Shown here piece after piece: positions 1-9,498 of a stretch of DNA of 64,000 nt. This DNA comes from Algorimicrobium algoritergicola (lineage in GTDB: Bacteria > Bacteroidota > Bacteroidia > Flavobacteriales > Flavobacteriaceae): contig NZ_VSKL01000002.1 in NCBI RefSeq assembly GCF_008086165.1, positions 558,001 through 622,000 of the forward strand. Reading direction: 5' to 3'. A model generated the notes under the pieces. That model ran no database searches and had not been told where the DNA came from. It worked only from the letters and a program-made list of their open reading frames with translations. Numbering within the stretch: the stretch's first letter is position 1; each line of letters opens with the position of its first letter. A program made the position numbers and the translations under genes.

Positions 1-219
1 ACTAGAGAGCAAAATGTAAATAACTCCTCTGGTATTGAAGGTTTATTAGGAGGCTTGTTAAGCGGAAACTCTAAAGATAATGAACAAAGCTTTTTAGAAT
101 CTATTTTAGATGCTGATGGTGACGGAAGTATTATTGATGATGTTGCCGGAATGGTTTTAAATAGTGGTAAAAAGAAAGGTGGACTTGGCGGACTGCTAGG
201 TGGCCTTTTTGGAAAATAA
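1..219 (+). CDS. C-terminal part of a DUF937/YidB-like protein (5' truncated)
   Basis: An open frame runs from the first base of the window to a TAA at 217-219, giving the last 72 residues of a protein whose start lies outside. The visible part is rich in Gly and Leu (GLLGGLL near the left, GGLGGLLGGLFGK at the end) and holds an acidic Asp/Gly-rich stretch, LDADGDGSIIDD. Gly/Leu-rich repeats around a DGDGSI-type motif are typical of the C-terminus of DUF937 (YidB-like) proteins, whose role is not established. A strong terminator follows 25 bp downstream. The family call is by resemblance only. Confidence 0.6.
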   Translation, partial: TREQNVNNSSGIEGLLGGLLSGNSKDNEQSFLESILDADGDGSIIDDVAGMVLNSGKKKGGLGGLLGGLFGK

Positions 220-244
220 AAAATCAAACATATTATTCAATAAG

Positions 245-276
245 AAGTCAGGCCATAACGGTCTGACTTTTTTTTT
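245..276 (+). terminator. Rho-independent terminator after the DUF937-like gene
   Basis: A 10 bp stem with one G-T pair (245-254 with 260-269, five-base loop) is followed by a run of eight to nine T residues. It ends the transcript of the truncated gene at the window start. Confidence 0.85.
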
Positions 277-337
277 AAAATGCAATTGAACCGCCTGTAA
301 GTTCTTTAAATTTTGTATTTTTAAGAAAAGAAGATTT

Positions 338-766
338 ATGAAATCGCTATGTAGCATCCTTATAACACTCTGTTTATTTGCTAGTTGTAAAACGCCTGAA
401 ACAGTTGGTAATGTTTCAGAAACGGCAATAACAGAAACTCAAGACACCATAAAGCTTGTTAATGAGGAATTGGAGTATGAAGTCATTATCATAGAGGCTG
501 GATTTGATTCTTGGATGGCTAGACGTGCTAAACCTAGAAGTTTTTATACGCAGTCTTTTTTAGAGGCAAAAAACATACAGTATGTTACAGAATGGAATAA
601 TCGCGTTGTATCCTCGCGTTATAACAACAATTTATACGGAATGAGCATCAATTATCAACAGGGTACTGATTATGGCCTTGAACTTAATTATTTACTCTAC
701 CACTATTTTGTTTTTTTTCAAGAGAAGTATAAACAGAAATTATCCTCGCATAATCCTCAATTTTAA
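338..766 (+). CDS. DUF6146-like lipoprotein
   Basis: The product has 142 residues and begins with a lipoprotein signal peptide ending in the lipobox LFASC (Cys17), so it is probably anchored in an envelope membrane. The mature part contains GFDSWMARRAKPRSFYTQSFLEAKN and ends in a hydrophobic/aromatic stretch around YLLYHYFVFF. The FDSW...R...YY and YVTEWNNRV patterns match what I recall of the flavobacterial family DUF6146, which has no known function. It is followed after 26 bp by a DUF6787-like gene, a pairing common in this family of bacteria. The family name is from memory; the lipoprotein nature is read directly from the sequence. Confidence 0.75.
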   Translation: MKSLCSILITLCLFASCKTPETVGNVSETAITETQDTIKLVNEELEYEVIIIEAGFDSWMARRAKPRSFYTQSFLEAKNIQYVTEWNNRVVSSRYNNNLYGMSINYQQGTDYGLELNYLLYHYFVFFQEKYKQKLSSHNPQF

Positions 767-768
767 AG

Positions 769-776
769 TATCTTTG
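769..776 (+). promoter_or_regulatory. Bacteroidota -7 box upstream of the DUF6787-like gene
   Basis: TATCTTTG matches the TAnnTTTG -7 consensus and lies 16 bp before the ATG at 793, just after the stop of the preceding gene. No convincing -33 TTG was found at the right spacing, so this is a moderate call. Confidence 0.4.
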
Positions 777-792
777 CAGCCAAATTTGAGGT

Positions 793-1287
793 ATGAAAAA
801 ATTCAAAGAAACTTGGGAAATTCAACATAACTGGCAGCTTTTATTTCCTGCTTTAGGAATTATTGGACTTCTATATTCTTGTTTCAGACTTGCTAATATT
901 TTGCCTTTATCTGAAATTCTACTGATACAATTCGTCTATTCCATTATCTTGTTTGTCCTTCTCTTGAAAATAACATTATGGCTTTTTACAAAACTTGAAA
1001 ATCGTTGGGAAGTTACATACAGATGGGAAATTATTCGCATATTCATTGTATTTGCAGTAACTGGAAGCTCATCATTATTAGTCGGGCGACCAATAATTGC
1101 TTTCTTGGGAATTACTAAAGAAAACTTAAACCCATTGCTCTACTGGATTTTATTCATTATTATTGGGCTTATTTTCTATCAAATCCTGTTAGTTACATTT
1201 GGTTGGCTATTCGGACAGTTTAAATTTTTCTGGGAATTTGAAAAGAAAATGCTCAAACGATTCGGTTTAAAACGCTTTTTAGATTAG
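793..1287 (+). CDS. DUF6787-like integral membrane protein
   Basis: The product has 164 residues. It opens with a short amphipathic segment, KKFKETWEIQHNWQLLF, and then has four hydrophobic stretches: around residues 15-35, 40-65, 75-100 and 115-145. The central RIFIVFAVTGSSSLLVGRPI resembles the core of the flavobacterial DUF6787 family. A basic tail (KKMLKRFGLKRF) suggests a cytoplasmic C-terminus. Function is unknown. Its TAG stop shares one base with the GTG start of the next gene, so the two are probably translationally coupled. Confidence 0.7.
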   Translation: MKKFKETWEIQHNWQLLFPALGIIGLLYSCFRLANILPLSEILLIQFVYSIILFVLLLKITLWLFTKLENRWEVTYRWEIIRIFIVFAVTGSSSLLVGRPIIAFLGITKENLNPLLYWILFIIIGLIFYQILLVTFGWLFGQFKFFWEFEKKMLKRFGLKRFLD

Positions 1288-1619
1288 TGCAAGAACTAAA
1301 GAAACATATCATTTTTAAAGGATTTACAGTACTTTTAGTATTGGCTATCCTCTTACCTGCTGCTGTAAAAGTTGCTCATGTTTTTGAAAACCATAAACAT
1401 GAAACCTGTATTGATAAGTCAACAACTCATTTCCATGCGCTAGATTTAGAATGTGAATTTTACAAATTTAAATTAACCAATCATTTTTTTCATATTCCTG
1501 AAAACTTCAATGTTTTAGAGGTCATCGAGAATCATGAGATCTCTACTTCACAATACTTTTTTTTAAGCCCTTACCAACAACTTCATTTTTCACTTCGTGG
1601 ACCTCCTGTATTTAGTTAA
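1287..1619 (+). CDS. Small His/Cys-containing membrane-anchored protein upstream of a TonB receptor
   Basis: This 110-residue product starts with GTG, overlapping the previous stop by one base. It has one N-terminal hydrophobic segment (residues 11-30) and then a His- and Cys-rich region (HVFENHKHETC, THFHALDLEC, NHFFHIPE). The spacing of His and Cys is suggestive of metal binding in the periplasm. The gene ends 40 bp before a TonB-dependent receptor with a strongly His/acid-rich loop, so I infer a role in sensing or handling a divalent metal taken up by that receptor. I do not recognise a named family. The GTG start is supported by the tight overlap and the well-placed hydrophobic anchor. 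Confidence 0.6.
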   Translation: MQELKKHIIFKGFTVLLVLAILLPAAVKVAHVFENHKHETCIDKSTTHFHALDLECEFYKFKLTNHFFHIPENFNVLEVIENHEISTSQYFFLSPYQQLHFSLRGPPVFS

Positions 1620-1659
1620 TATCTAATTTTTTTTATTATTAACTATTTATACATAACAC

Positions 1660-3936
1660 ATGAAAACAATTTTAAATCTGTTGTTTTTGTCCATGGCCTC
1701 ATTAGCTATCGGTCAAAACAGCATTAATGGCATCGTTACAGATGCTGAAACAGACGAAGGTCTACCATTCGTAAATATATATTTTCCACAATTAGAAAAA
1801 GGAACAACCACGGACTTTGATGGTAATTTCAATCTTGAAAATTTACCAGCGGGAACATATTCATTAGTCTATTCCTTTGTAGGATATGGAACAAAATCTA
1901 TGAATTTAGTAATTCCTACAACTGAAACTATTTCATTAACACTATCCAGTTCAGCTATTGAAATGGAAGCTGTAATTATATCCACACCTTTCCATAAGCT
2001 TCAAAGTGATAATGTAATGAAAGTGGAACGCCAAACGATTAAAGAATTGAAAGCTTCAGGAGCGGTAACGCTCGGTGAAGGCATATCCAACATTGCAGGT
2101 GTTGAAGGTGTTAGCACAGGATTAGGCATTACAAAACCTGTAATTCGAGGTTTGAGCTCAAACCGTGTTTTAGTTTATACGCAAGGAGTGCGTTTAGAAA
2201 ACCAGCAATTTGGTGATGAACACGGACTTGGATTGAGCGATGCTGGTGTGGAAAGTATTGAAGTCATTAAAGGCCCTGCTTCCCTACTCTATGGTAGTGA
2301 TGCGCTTGGTGGTGTTTTATATATTAATCCTGAAAAATTCGCGCAAGAAAATTCAAATAATGCAGATTTTGGCGGAACCTATTTCGCCAATACTCAAGGT
2401 TATAGTACAAGTGCTGGTTATAAAGCATCAGGGGAAGCGTTTAAGGTTTTATTCAGAGGAAGTGTTACAGAACATGCAGATTACAATACCGCTGATTATC
2501 GGGTTACAAATACGCGTTTCAAAGAACAGGACTTCAAGGCTGGAGTTGGCTATCAATCCACTAATTTTAAAACAGATTTTCGTTATAATATCAATCATTC
2601 CAAAATAGGAATTCCAGAAGAAATTGGCGAACAATCGACTAATAAAACCCCTTTATTGCCATATCAGGAATTAACCAATCATATATTTAGTTCGCGTTCC
2701 ACCGTATTTTTTAATAATTCCAAATTAGAATTCAATTTAGGATACATCTATAATGATCGTAAAGAGTTTGAAGATGAACATGACCATGAAGATGAAATTC
2801 ATGATGATGAACATGAAGAGCATGAAGAACATGATGATCATGATGAACATGATGACTATGAAGAGGAACATCACGATGAACACGAAGCATTATTTCCTGC
2901 GCTTCAAATGAAATTAAAAACAGCCAATTATGATGTTAAATACCATTTACCTATTATGGGTAAATTTGAAACTATTGTTGGTATCCAAGGTATGAACCAG
3001 ATAAACACCAATTATGGTGAGGAAATATTAATTCCAGATGCCGTTACTAATGATTTTGGCATTTTGGCCATGTCACATATTCATTTTGAAAAATTCGATT
3101 TACAATTAGGTGCTCGATATGACAACCGTTGGCTTCAAATTAATAACAGCATCAATAAAACTTTCAATAGTTTTAATGGAGCTTTTGGTGTAAAAACGAA
3201 TCTTACTAAAAATATTACCGCGCGTTTAAATTTAGCAACAGGTTTTAGAGCTCCCAATTTAGCTGAATTAACTTCAGATGGTGTTCACCACGGAACCAAT
3301 AGGTATGAAATTGGTAATATTGATTTAAATACTGAACAAAATTTTCAAACAGATTTAGCTTTAGAGTTTAAAAACAAACATATTGAGTTTTTTGTTAATG
3401 GTTTTTATAATCACATCAATGATTATATCTATTTATCTCCCGATGGTACTATTATAAATAATGAGCCAGTTTATAACTATGATCAAGATAATGCCGCGCT
3501 TTATGGTGGAGAAATAGGTATGCATTTTCATCCACATCCAATACATTGGTTGCATTATGAAAGTAGTTTTGAAACGGTAACTGGAAAGCTAGATTCTGGC
3601 AGTTATTTACCATTAATTCCTGCTAATAGTTTGAGTAATACGATTCGCGTGGAACTCGATTTAAAACCGATCACTAATTCATATGTTTTTGTGAAACTTA
3701 GATCGGTTTTCAATCAAGGAAATGTAAGTACTTTTGAAACAACTACTGACGGTTATAATTTGTTAAGTGCTGGCTTTGGTGGTAACGTTCAATTATTTAA
3801 CAATGATTTATCTATTACCATTTCAGGAACAAATCTAACGGATAAAACCTATATAAATCATCTATCCCGTCTGAAACCAGATGGTATTTATAATATGGGC
3901 AGAAATTTCAGTATAGGTCTCACCTATTCTTTATAA
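1660..3936 (+). CDS. TonB-dependent outer-membrane receptor with His/Asp/Glu-rich loop
   Basis: The product has 758 residues: a signal peptide (residues 1-19, ending AIGQ), a carboxypeptidase-D-like regulatory beta-sandwich (about 20-105, with GTTTDFDGNFNLENLPAGTY), a plug domain (about 115-225, with RGLSSNRVLVYTQGVRL and IEVIKGPASLLYGSDALGG), and a beta-barrel ending in GRNFSIGLTYSL. Residues 369-410 form an extraordinary loop of Asp, Glu and eleven His. Comparable His-rich loops occur in zinc-piracy receptors such as ZnuD, so a divalent-metal substrate is likely (inference). The upstream small gene is also His-rich. The gene ends at a bidirectional terminator shared with the convergent gene. 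Confidence 0.9.
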   Translation: MKTILNLLFLSMASLAIGQNSINGIVTDAETDEGLPFVNIYFPQLEKGTTTDFDGNFNLENLPAGTYSLVYSFVGYGTKSMNLVIPTTETISLTLSSSAIEMEAVIISTPFHKLQSDNVMKVERQTIKELKASGAVTLGEGISNIAGVEGVSTGLGITKPVIRGLSSNRVLVYTQGVRLENQQFGDEHGLGLSDAGVESIEVIKGPASLLYGSDALGGVLYINPEKFAQENSNNADFGGTYFANTQGYSTSAGYKASGEAFKVLFRGSVTEHADYNTADYRVTNTRFKEQDFKAGVGYQSTNFKTDFRYNINHSKIGIPEEIGEQSTNKTPLLPYQELTNHIFSSRSTVFFNNSKLEFNLGYIYNDRKEFEDEHDHEDEIHDDEHEEHEEHDDHDEHDDYEEEHHDEHEALFPALQMKLKTANYDVKYHLPIMGKFETIVGIQGMNQINTNYGEEILIPDAVTNDFGILAMSHIHFEKFDLQLGARYDNRWLQINNSINKTFNSFNGAFGVKTNLTKNITARLNLATGFRAPNLAELTSDGVHHGTNRYEIGNIDLNTEQNFQTDLALEFKNKHIEFFVNGFYNHINDYIYLSPDGTIINNEPVYNYDQDNAALYGGEIGMHFHPHPIHWLHYESSFETVTGKLDSGSYLPLIPANSLSNTIRVELDLKPITNSYVFVKLRSVFNQGNVSTFETTTDGYNLLSAGFGGNVQLFNNDLSITISGTNLTDKTYINHLSRLKPDGIYNMGRNFSIGLTYSL

Positions 3937-3946
3937 ACTAAAAAAA

Positions 3947-3970
3947 AAGAGTGATTATTTAATCACTCTT
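3947..3970. terminator. Bidirectional terminator between convergent genes
   Basis: A perfect 10 bp stem (3947-3956 with 3961-3970, loop 3957-3960) is flanked by an A run on the left and a T run on the right, so it works on both strands. It includes the stop codon of the minus-strand gene. Confidence 0.85.
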
Positions 3971-4266
3971 TTTTTTTCTTCTTCTATTAATTCTATTGAT
4001 TTTTCGTCTTTAGACAAATAAAAGGTGTAAAACCACATAATTGAAAATGATGGAATAATATCAACAAAAGGCAGGGCTTCTTCAACAAAAGAGAAAGCCG
4101 CTGCAATTTTACCTTTTCTACCAGCATACATTTTACTCATTAAATAAGCTGATAATGGTGCCCAAACAAAATCAAAAGGCGGAAATATGTAAGACACATA
4201 TCCCATGGCATCAAAAAACAAACCGACTAGCAGTTTTTTTGATTTACTTAATTTTTCTAAACTCAT
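3955..4266 (-). CDS. Small conserved membrane protein of unknown function
   Basis: The product has 103 residues with two or three hydrophobic segments (about 10-30, 33-47 and 68-83) and charged ends. The motif FPPFDFVWAPLSAYLMSKMYAGRKGKIAAAFSFVEEALPFVDIIPSF gives it a distinctive, probably conserved core. I do not assign a family. It is transcribed towards the TonB receptor and the two share a terminator that overlaps its stop codon. Nothing in the neighbourhood indicates a function. Confidence 0.65.
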   Translation of the reverse strand: MSLEKLSKSKKLLVGLFFDAMGYVSYIFPPFDFVWAPLSAYLMSKMYAGRKGKIAAAFSFVEEALPFVDIIPSFSIMWFYTFYLSKDEKSIELIEEEKKRVIK

Positions 4267-4468
4267 ATATTATTTACTAATTCTATTTTTATAAATGCAA
4301 ATAGTATTCCAAAAAATAGTACACATAAAATATCAGCCTTTTAACGAATCCTTCTGATTCATTTGTTTTATTAAAAAAGCAGTAAAATAAAGACTAGAAA
4401 CATAAATAAGTCATAATTAAAACCTTGTTTTTAACGTTTAATTATGATTCTTTTTTAATTAAGCCCTT

Positions 4469-4476
4469 TAGATTTG
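4469..4476 (+). promoter_or_regulatory. -7 box upstream of the DUF5916 gene
   Basis: TAGATTTG fits the TAnnTTTG consensus and is 67 bp upstream of the ATG at 4544. A -33 TTG at canonical spacing is not evident. Confidence 0.4.
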
Positions 4477-4543
4477 CAGCCAAAGTGTAACAACTTTATT
4501 TTTTTATAGTCTATAAAACTTTAAAACCAACCAAAAAAACCAC

Positions 4544-6979
4544 ATGAAAAATAGGCTGTTTCTTCTAGTATTCTCATTTTGCTATGTAATCTCGTTAGCT
4601 CAAGAGAAGAAAACCTTAAATATAACGCGAACAACCGCAGCACCAAAAATTGATGGTAATCTGGATGATGAATCATGGAAAAATGTAGAAGAAGCAAAAG
4701 ATTTCATTCAGTTTGACCCAGAAATGGGCATCCAAGAAACACATGAAACCCGTACAGTTGTTAAAATAACCTATGACGATGATGCCATTTATGTAGGTGC
4801 TTATTTATATGATAATCCAAAAGATATTATGCGCCAATTAACCCGTCGTGATGATTTTGGTCAATCTGATTTTTTCGGATTTATTTTAAACCCAAATAAC
4901 GACGGACAAAACAATACTGAATTTTTTGTTTTCAGCTCTGGAGTTCAAGCAGATGCTATTGAATCGCCAGGAATTGGCGAGGATTTTGGATGGAATGCCG
5001 TTTGGGAAAGTGCTGTAGAAATTGTAGACGATGGCTGGATTGTTGAAATGAAAATACCTTACAGAACCTTGCGTTTTTCAAATCAAGAAGTCCCAACTTG
5101 GGGTTTACAAATCCATAGACATTATCGAAGAAATCGTTCGCAGTTCACATGGAACCCAATTGATGTTACTAAAGGAAATGTTGGGATCTATAATGGTCAA
5201 TTAAAAGGTTTAACCAATTTAGATCCGCCAACAAGACTTACATTCTATCCGTTTATATCAGGCATAGTTAACACCTATGATGGTGACACAGAGACACAGT
5301 TCAACGCCGGAATGGATTTAAAATATGGTATCACCGAAAACTTTACGTTGGATGCCACATTAATACCAGATTTCAGTCAAGCTGGTTTTGATCGCGTGGA
5401 ATTAAATCTAGGCCCTTTTGAACAAACATTTTCTGAACAACGTCAATTTTTCACGGAAGGTGTGGATCTTTTTACCAAAGGCGATTTATTTTTCTCTCGT
5501 CGTGTTGGAAATGAGCCTTCAGGTTCGGTATCATTAGGACCAAATGAGGAAGTTCAAGATTATCCAAGTCAAACAAAGGTTTTAAATGCACTAAAAGTAT
5601 CAGGAAGAACAAAAAATGGCTTGGGAGTTGGAATTTTTAATGCTATTACTGAAAAAACATATGCTAAAATCAACAATTTAGACACCTATACTAGACGTGA
5701 TGAATTAGTGGAACCACTTGCTAATTATAATATTTTAGTGGTAGATCAGCAATTTAATCAAAACTCATCTGTCAGTTTAATAAATACCAACGTTACTAGA
5801 AATGGTCATTTTCGAGATGCAAATGTTACTGGGCTTTTAGCTGATTTAACCACCAAGAAGAACACCTATAACATGGAAGCCGAATTAAAAATGAGTAATG
5901 TTAATTTGGAGTCCGGTACTGAAACAGGGTATAGTTATAAGTTAGAATTAGCCAAAGTTTTTGGGAATTGGCAGTATTGGATTGGACATGAATTTGCTGA
6001 TGACACTTATGATATAAACGATTTAGGACTTCAATTTAGAAATAATTTTAGCAATTTTGGTGTTGAAGCGTCTTATCGCACTTTTGAACCTACAAGTAAT
6101 TTCCTCAGGTATAATTTTAATACATGGATAGATTATAACCGTTTATCAAACCCGAGTACGTATACAGGAAGTACTGTGGGTGTTTCCTTTTCTGCTCAAT
6201 TAAAAAGTCTACACGGTTTTGGTGGTAATGTAAATTTACAACCAGGAAAACAATACGATTATTTTGAGCCTCGAGCAGAAGGACGCTATTTTATATATGA
6301 AAACCGGATAAATGGTAATGTTTGGATTTCTTCAAATTACAATAAAAAGTTTGCTATTGATGCTAATATTGGAGGTGCTACGTTTTTTGAAGATGGCAGA
6401 GAAACCAACAATATTTGGTTTGGCATTAGTCCGCGCGTAAAATTAAACGATAAATTATTACTTATTTATTCTATTGATTATGATAAAATTAATGGCGATC
6501 GTGGTTATGCAGATAGTACAGCGGATGCTATTATTTTCGGAAATCGGGATCAAAAAACAATGGTAAATAGTATTGCGGGTTCTTATAGTTTTAATCCTTT
6601 TCATTCACTAAATCTAACATTTAGAAATTATTGGAGTACCGTTCTTTATGATGATAACATCTATGTACTAGAAGAGAATGGCCGTTTATTGGAAACAGAC
6701 GTTTCCTTTGAAGACACAGGATTAGATGATCCTAATATTAATTTTAGTACTTGGAATTTAGATCTAAGTTATTCATGGCAATTTGCTCCTGGAAGCTTTT
6801 TAACAGCTTTATATAGAAATCAATTATTTAATTACGATTCAGAAGCAGCACTTAACTTTACAAACAATTTTGATAGACTTCTAAAACAGCCTATTCAAAA
6901 TTCATTTTCACTAAAAATTCAATACTTTATTGATTACAATAATGTGAAGAAAATATTCAACAAGAAATCAAATTCATAA
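4544..6979 (+). CDS. CBM9-like domain / DUF5916 outer-membrane protein
   Basis: The product has 811 residues. A signal peptide (residues 1-19, ending SLAQ) is followed by a carbohydrate-binding family-9-like domain (about 25-215) that opens with the typical PKIDGNLDDESWKNV. The rest (about 235-800) is rich in alternating aromatic/hydrophobic strands, as expected for the DUF5916 outer-membrane beta-barrel, with FTLDATLIPDFSQAGFD and the conserved FFTEGVDLF region. Proteins of this kind are common in Bacteroidota and are assumed to sit in the outer membrane; their substrate is unknown. It is followed 48 bp later by an ABC ATPase gene that is probably unrelated in function. Confidence 0.85.
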   Translation: MKNRLFLLVFSFCYVISLAQEKKTLNITRTTAAPKIDGNLDDESWKNVEEAKDFIQFDPEMGIQETHETRTVVKITYDDDAIYVGAYLYDNPKDIMRQLTRRDDFGQSDFFGFILNPNNDGQNNTEFFVFSSGVQADAIESPGIGEDFGWNAVWESAVEIVDDGWIVEMKIPYRTLRFSNQEVPTWGLQIHRHYRRNRSQFTWNPIDVTKGNVGIYNGQLKGLTNLDPPTRLTFYPFISGIVNTYDGDTETQFNAGMDLKYGITENFTLDATLIPDFSQAGFDRVELNLGPFEQTFSEQRQFFTEGVDLFTKGDLFFSRRVGNEPSGSVSLGPNEEVQDYPSQTKVLNALKVSGRTKNGLGVGIFNAITEKTYAKINNLDTYTRRDELVEPLANYNILVVDQQFNQNSSVSLINTNVTRNGHFRDANVTGLLADLTTKKNTYNMEAELKMSNVNLESGTETGYSYKLELAKVFGNWQYWIGHEFADDTYDINDLGLQFRNNFSNFGVEASYRTFEPTSNFLRYNFNTWIDYNRLSNPSTYTGSTVGVSFSAQLKSLHGFGGNVNLQPGKQYDYFEPRAEGRYFIYENRINGNVWISSNYNKKFAIDANIGGATFFEDGRETNNIWFGISPRVKLNDKLLLIYSIDYDKINGDRGYADSTADAIIFGNRDQKTMVNSIAGSYSFNPFHSLNLTFRNYWSTVLYDDNIYVLEENGRLLETDVSFEDTGLDDPNINFSTWNLDLSYSWQFAPGSFLTALYRNQLFNYDSEAALNFTNNFDRLLKQPIQNSFSLKIQYFIDYNNVKKIFNKKSNS

Positions 6980-7027
6980 TTGTAAAGCGTTATTTAAAGT
7001 ATTACATTGCTTGTTCATTATATAGCA

Positions 7028-7696
7028 ATGATTTCAGCAAAAAATATTCATAAATACTACGAAGATTTACACGTTTTAAAAGGTGTTGATTTACATATTA
7101 AAGCAGGAGAAATAGTTTCTATTGTTGGTGCGTCAGGTGCAGGAAAAACAACGCTTCTCCAAATTTTAGGCACACTGGATAAACCGTCAAAAAAAGAAGA
7201 TTTCACCTTTGCTATTAACAACACAGATATCAGTAGTTTATCTGAAAAAGGATTAGCAAAATTTCGAAATGAAGAAATTGGATTCATCTTTCAATTTCAC
7301 CAATTATTACCAGAATTTACTGCCATTGAAAATGTATGCATTCCGGCTTACATTAAAAAAACTAATAAAGCAGCTGCCGAAAAACGCGCAACCGAATTAT
7401 TAGACTTTTTAGGACTAAAAGATCGTGCGCAACATAAACCCAATGAGCTTTCTGGCGGTGAGCAGCAACGTGTAGCAGTAGCTCGTGCATTAATTAATAA
7501 TCCAAAAATAATTTTTGCTGATGAACCATCAGGAAACTTAGATAGCGAATCGGCTGAAAACTTACATAATTTGTTTTTTAAATTACGCGACGAATTTGGA
7601 CAAACCTTCGTTATTGTTACACATAATGAAGAATTGGCTAACATGGCAGACCGTAAATTAACCATGATTGATGGACGGATTGTGAGTGGTCATTAA
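7028..7696 (+). CDS. lolD: ABC transporter ATPase, LolD-type (lipoprotein release)
   Basis: With the ATG at 7028 the product has 222 residues and begins [11 protein letters not shown], the usual start for this family; an upstream in-frame TTG at 7007 would add seven residues without family support. Walker A is GASGAGKTT (about 34-42), the signature is LSGGEQQR (141-148), and Walker B is IIFADEP (161-167). These fit the MacB/LolD branch that powers release of lipoproteins from the inner membrane towards the outer membrane. No permease gene lies next to it, which is normal for Bacteroidota, where the LolCE-type partner is elsewhere. Confidence is high for the ABC ATPase and moderate for the LolD name. 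Confidence 0.85.
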   Translation: MISAKNIHKYYEDLHVLKGVDLHIKAGEIVSIVGASGAGKTTLLQILGTLDKPSKKEDFTFAINNTDISSLSEKGLAKFRNEEIGFIFQFHQLLPEFTAIENVCIPAYIKKTNKAAAEKRATELLDFLGLKDRAQHKPNELSGGEQQRVAVARALINNPKIIFADEPSGNLDSESAENLHNLFFKLRDEFGQTFVIVTHNEELANMADRKLTMIDGRIVSGH

Positions 7697-7784
7697 AAAT
7701 GTATCTGTCATTTTAATAAATACAACTTGCCAAAATGCCATTTTTATAATAAGTTTATAATGTACTAAACCGTTTCTCTTAAAC

Positions 7785-9488
7785 ATGCTATTAATACTCC
7801 TTTCGTGGATTTACATCATTTTCACCAGTATGGTTTTTGGTATAAGTTTGAATCGAGTTTTAAAAATAACATCTTGTAATGCAATCATTACCATTTTTCA
7901 TGGTTTATTTGGCATCATGCTTTTTACTGGTTTTTGGGCCATTGGATTTCCTGTCAATGCTTATTTCCATGTTGTTTTACTATTAATAACCTGCATGTTA
8001 TTCGGTCTGATCCGTAAATTTATAAAGTCCTTTTTACCGAATTTCGTTTTTGAATTTAAAAGCCTATCCGTTTTTTTTAAGAGTTTATTAGCAGTAATTA
8101 CAATCCTCATATTAGCACAATGTGCTTCTGCTCCATTTTTAGTTGATAATGAAACGTATTATATTCAAACCATTGCATGGCTCAATGACTACGGTTTTGT
8201 AAAAGGGTTGGTGAATTTACATTTATTTTTAGGACAAACTTCCGGTTGGCATATTTTACAAAGTGCTTATAGCTTCAACTTTTTAACTGATTCTCTCAAC
8301 GATTTAAGCGGATTGGCCTTACTCATAACAAATGTTTACGCCATCCTTAAAATAAACATCTATTATAAATCGGACAATCTCAACAAGATATATTTGTTTA
8401 TAGGATTATTACCTATTGCAAACCTCCTACTCTTTCAATTTATTAGTGCACCATCGCCAGATTTGGCCATTTATGTGCTTTCGGTAATTGTTTTTTATCA
8501 ATTTATTACTACGTATGGCGAATACCAAAAAGATGTGTTTCTATCCCTCATCCTATTAACAGGATTTATGGTGTGTATTAAACTCACAGCTTTACCATTT
8601 ATACTATTCCCGCTTACTATTTATGCGAAATTTTATAAGCAAACACGATTATTAAACTTCAGTATATTTTCGATACTAGGAATTTCAGGCTGCTTGTTAA
8701 TCATTAAAAATGCAATCATTACCGGAAATCCATTGCATCCTTTTTTAGGGCTTGATAGCCTTAAATTAGACTGGCATCTTCCTGAAACTATTGCAATCTA
8801 TTTTAAAGATTATGGTTTGGCCTATGGTTATCAAATGACACCTGAAATTTTTGCCGAAACATCTTTTATAGAGCGCATGAAGCACTGGCTATTTGCCCCT
8901 GGAATTCATGGCATATTTAATAAAGCACTAGTAATTCTTTTAGTTGCCTTACCATTTATCATTAAAAAATGGTTTCACCAAAAAGGCTATTGGGTTTTCT
9001 ATATCATGCTTGTTGCTACAATGATAATTTTATGGAACACATCACCACAATACCGCTTCTTTTTACCATTTATATTGATATCAGGTTTGATGATTTTAAG
9101 TGTTTTTAATTTAAAGAAGAATGCTATTAAAACCATATTTATTTTCAGTACTATTTTGGTTTTTATTGCTGTTTTTATTCCGATAAACAAACAAGTTTTA
9201 ACAGATACTACACAACACCAACAAACTTCTATATTTAAAATAGATTATGTTCTAATGCCACATAATAACAGTAAATTTCCAGTTGAATATGACCTTAAAG
9301 TGATGGGGAACACAACTATTAATACGCCAAAAAATACGAGTTTTTTCTGGGAAACAGGTAGTACGCCAATACCAGCTGTTAGCAACCCACAATTAAACTA
9401 TTTTAAGAACAACTTTTCAGTTGAACCACAGTTGCGAACCGAGCATCTTGAAGATGGTTTCTACAGTCAAATAATTTTAGACAAATAA
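7785..9488 (+). CDS. Polytopic membrane protein (LIC_10190-like family)
   Basis: The product has 567 residues with about a dozen hydrophobic segments and a soluble C-terminal tail of roughly 90 residues. The N-terminus MLLILLSWIYIIFTSMVFG and the acidic lumen-facing segment DNETYYIQTIAWLNDYGFVKGLVNLH are reminiscent of the LIC_10190 family and of GT-C-fold glycosyltransferases, in which an Asp/Glu-containing first periplasmic loop is catalytic. If so, it would transfer sugars from lipid carriers, but that is inference. It stands alone between an ABC ATPase and a convergent flavodoxin-fold gene 10 bp away. Confidence 0.65.
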   Translation: MLLILLSWIYIIFTSMVFGISLNRVLKITSCNAIITIFHGLFGIMLFTGFWAIGFPVNAYFHVVLLLITCMLFGLIRKFIKSFLPNFVFEFKSLSVFFKSLLAVITILILAQCASAPFLVDNETYYIQTIAWLNDYGFVKGLVNLHLFLGQTSGWHILQSAYSFNFLTDSLNDLSGLALLITNVYAILKINIYYKSDNLNKIYLFIGLLPIANLLLFQFISAPSPDLAIYVLSVIVFYQFITTYGEYQKDVFLSLILLTGFMVCIKLTALPFILFPLTIYAKFYKQTRLLNFSIFSILGISGCLLIIKNAIITGNPLHPFLGLDSLKLDWHLPETIAIYFKDYGLAYGYQMTPEIFAETSFIERMKHWLFAPGIHGIFNKALVILLVALPFIIKKWFHQKGYWVFYIMLVATMIILWNTSPQYRFFLPFILISGLMILSVFNLKKNAIKTIFIFSTILVFIAVFIPINKQVLTDTTQHQQTSIFKIDYVLMPHNNSKFPVEYDLKVMGNTTINTPKNTSFFWETGSTPIPAVSNPQLNYFKNNFSVEPQLRTEHLEDGFYSQIILDK

Positions 9489-9498
9489 ATTAGAGTAA

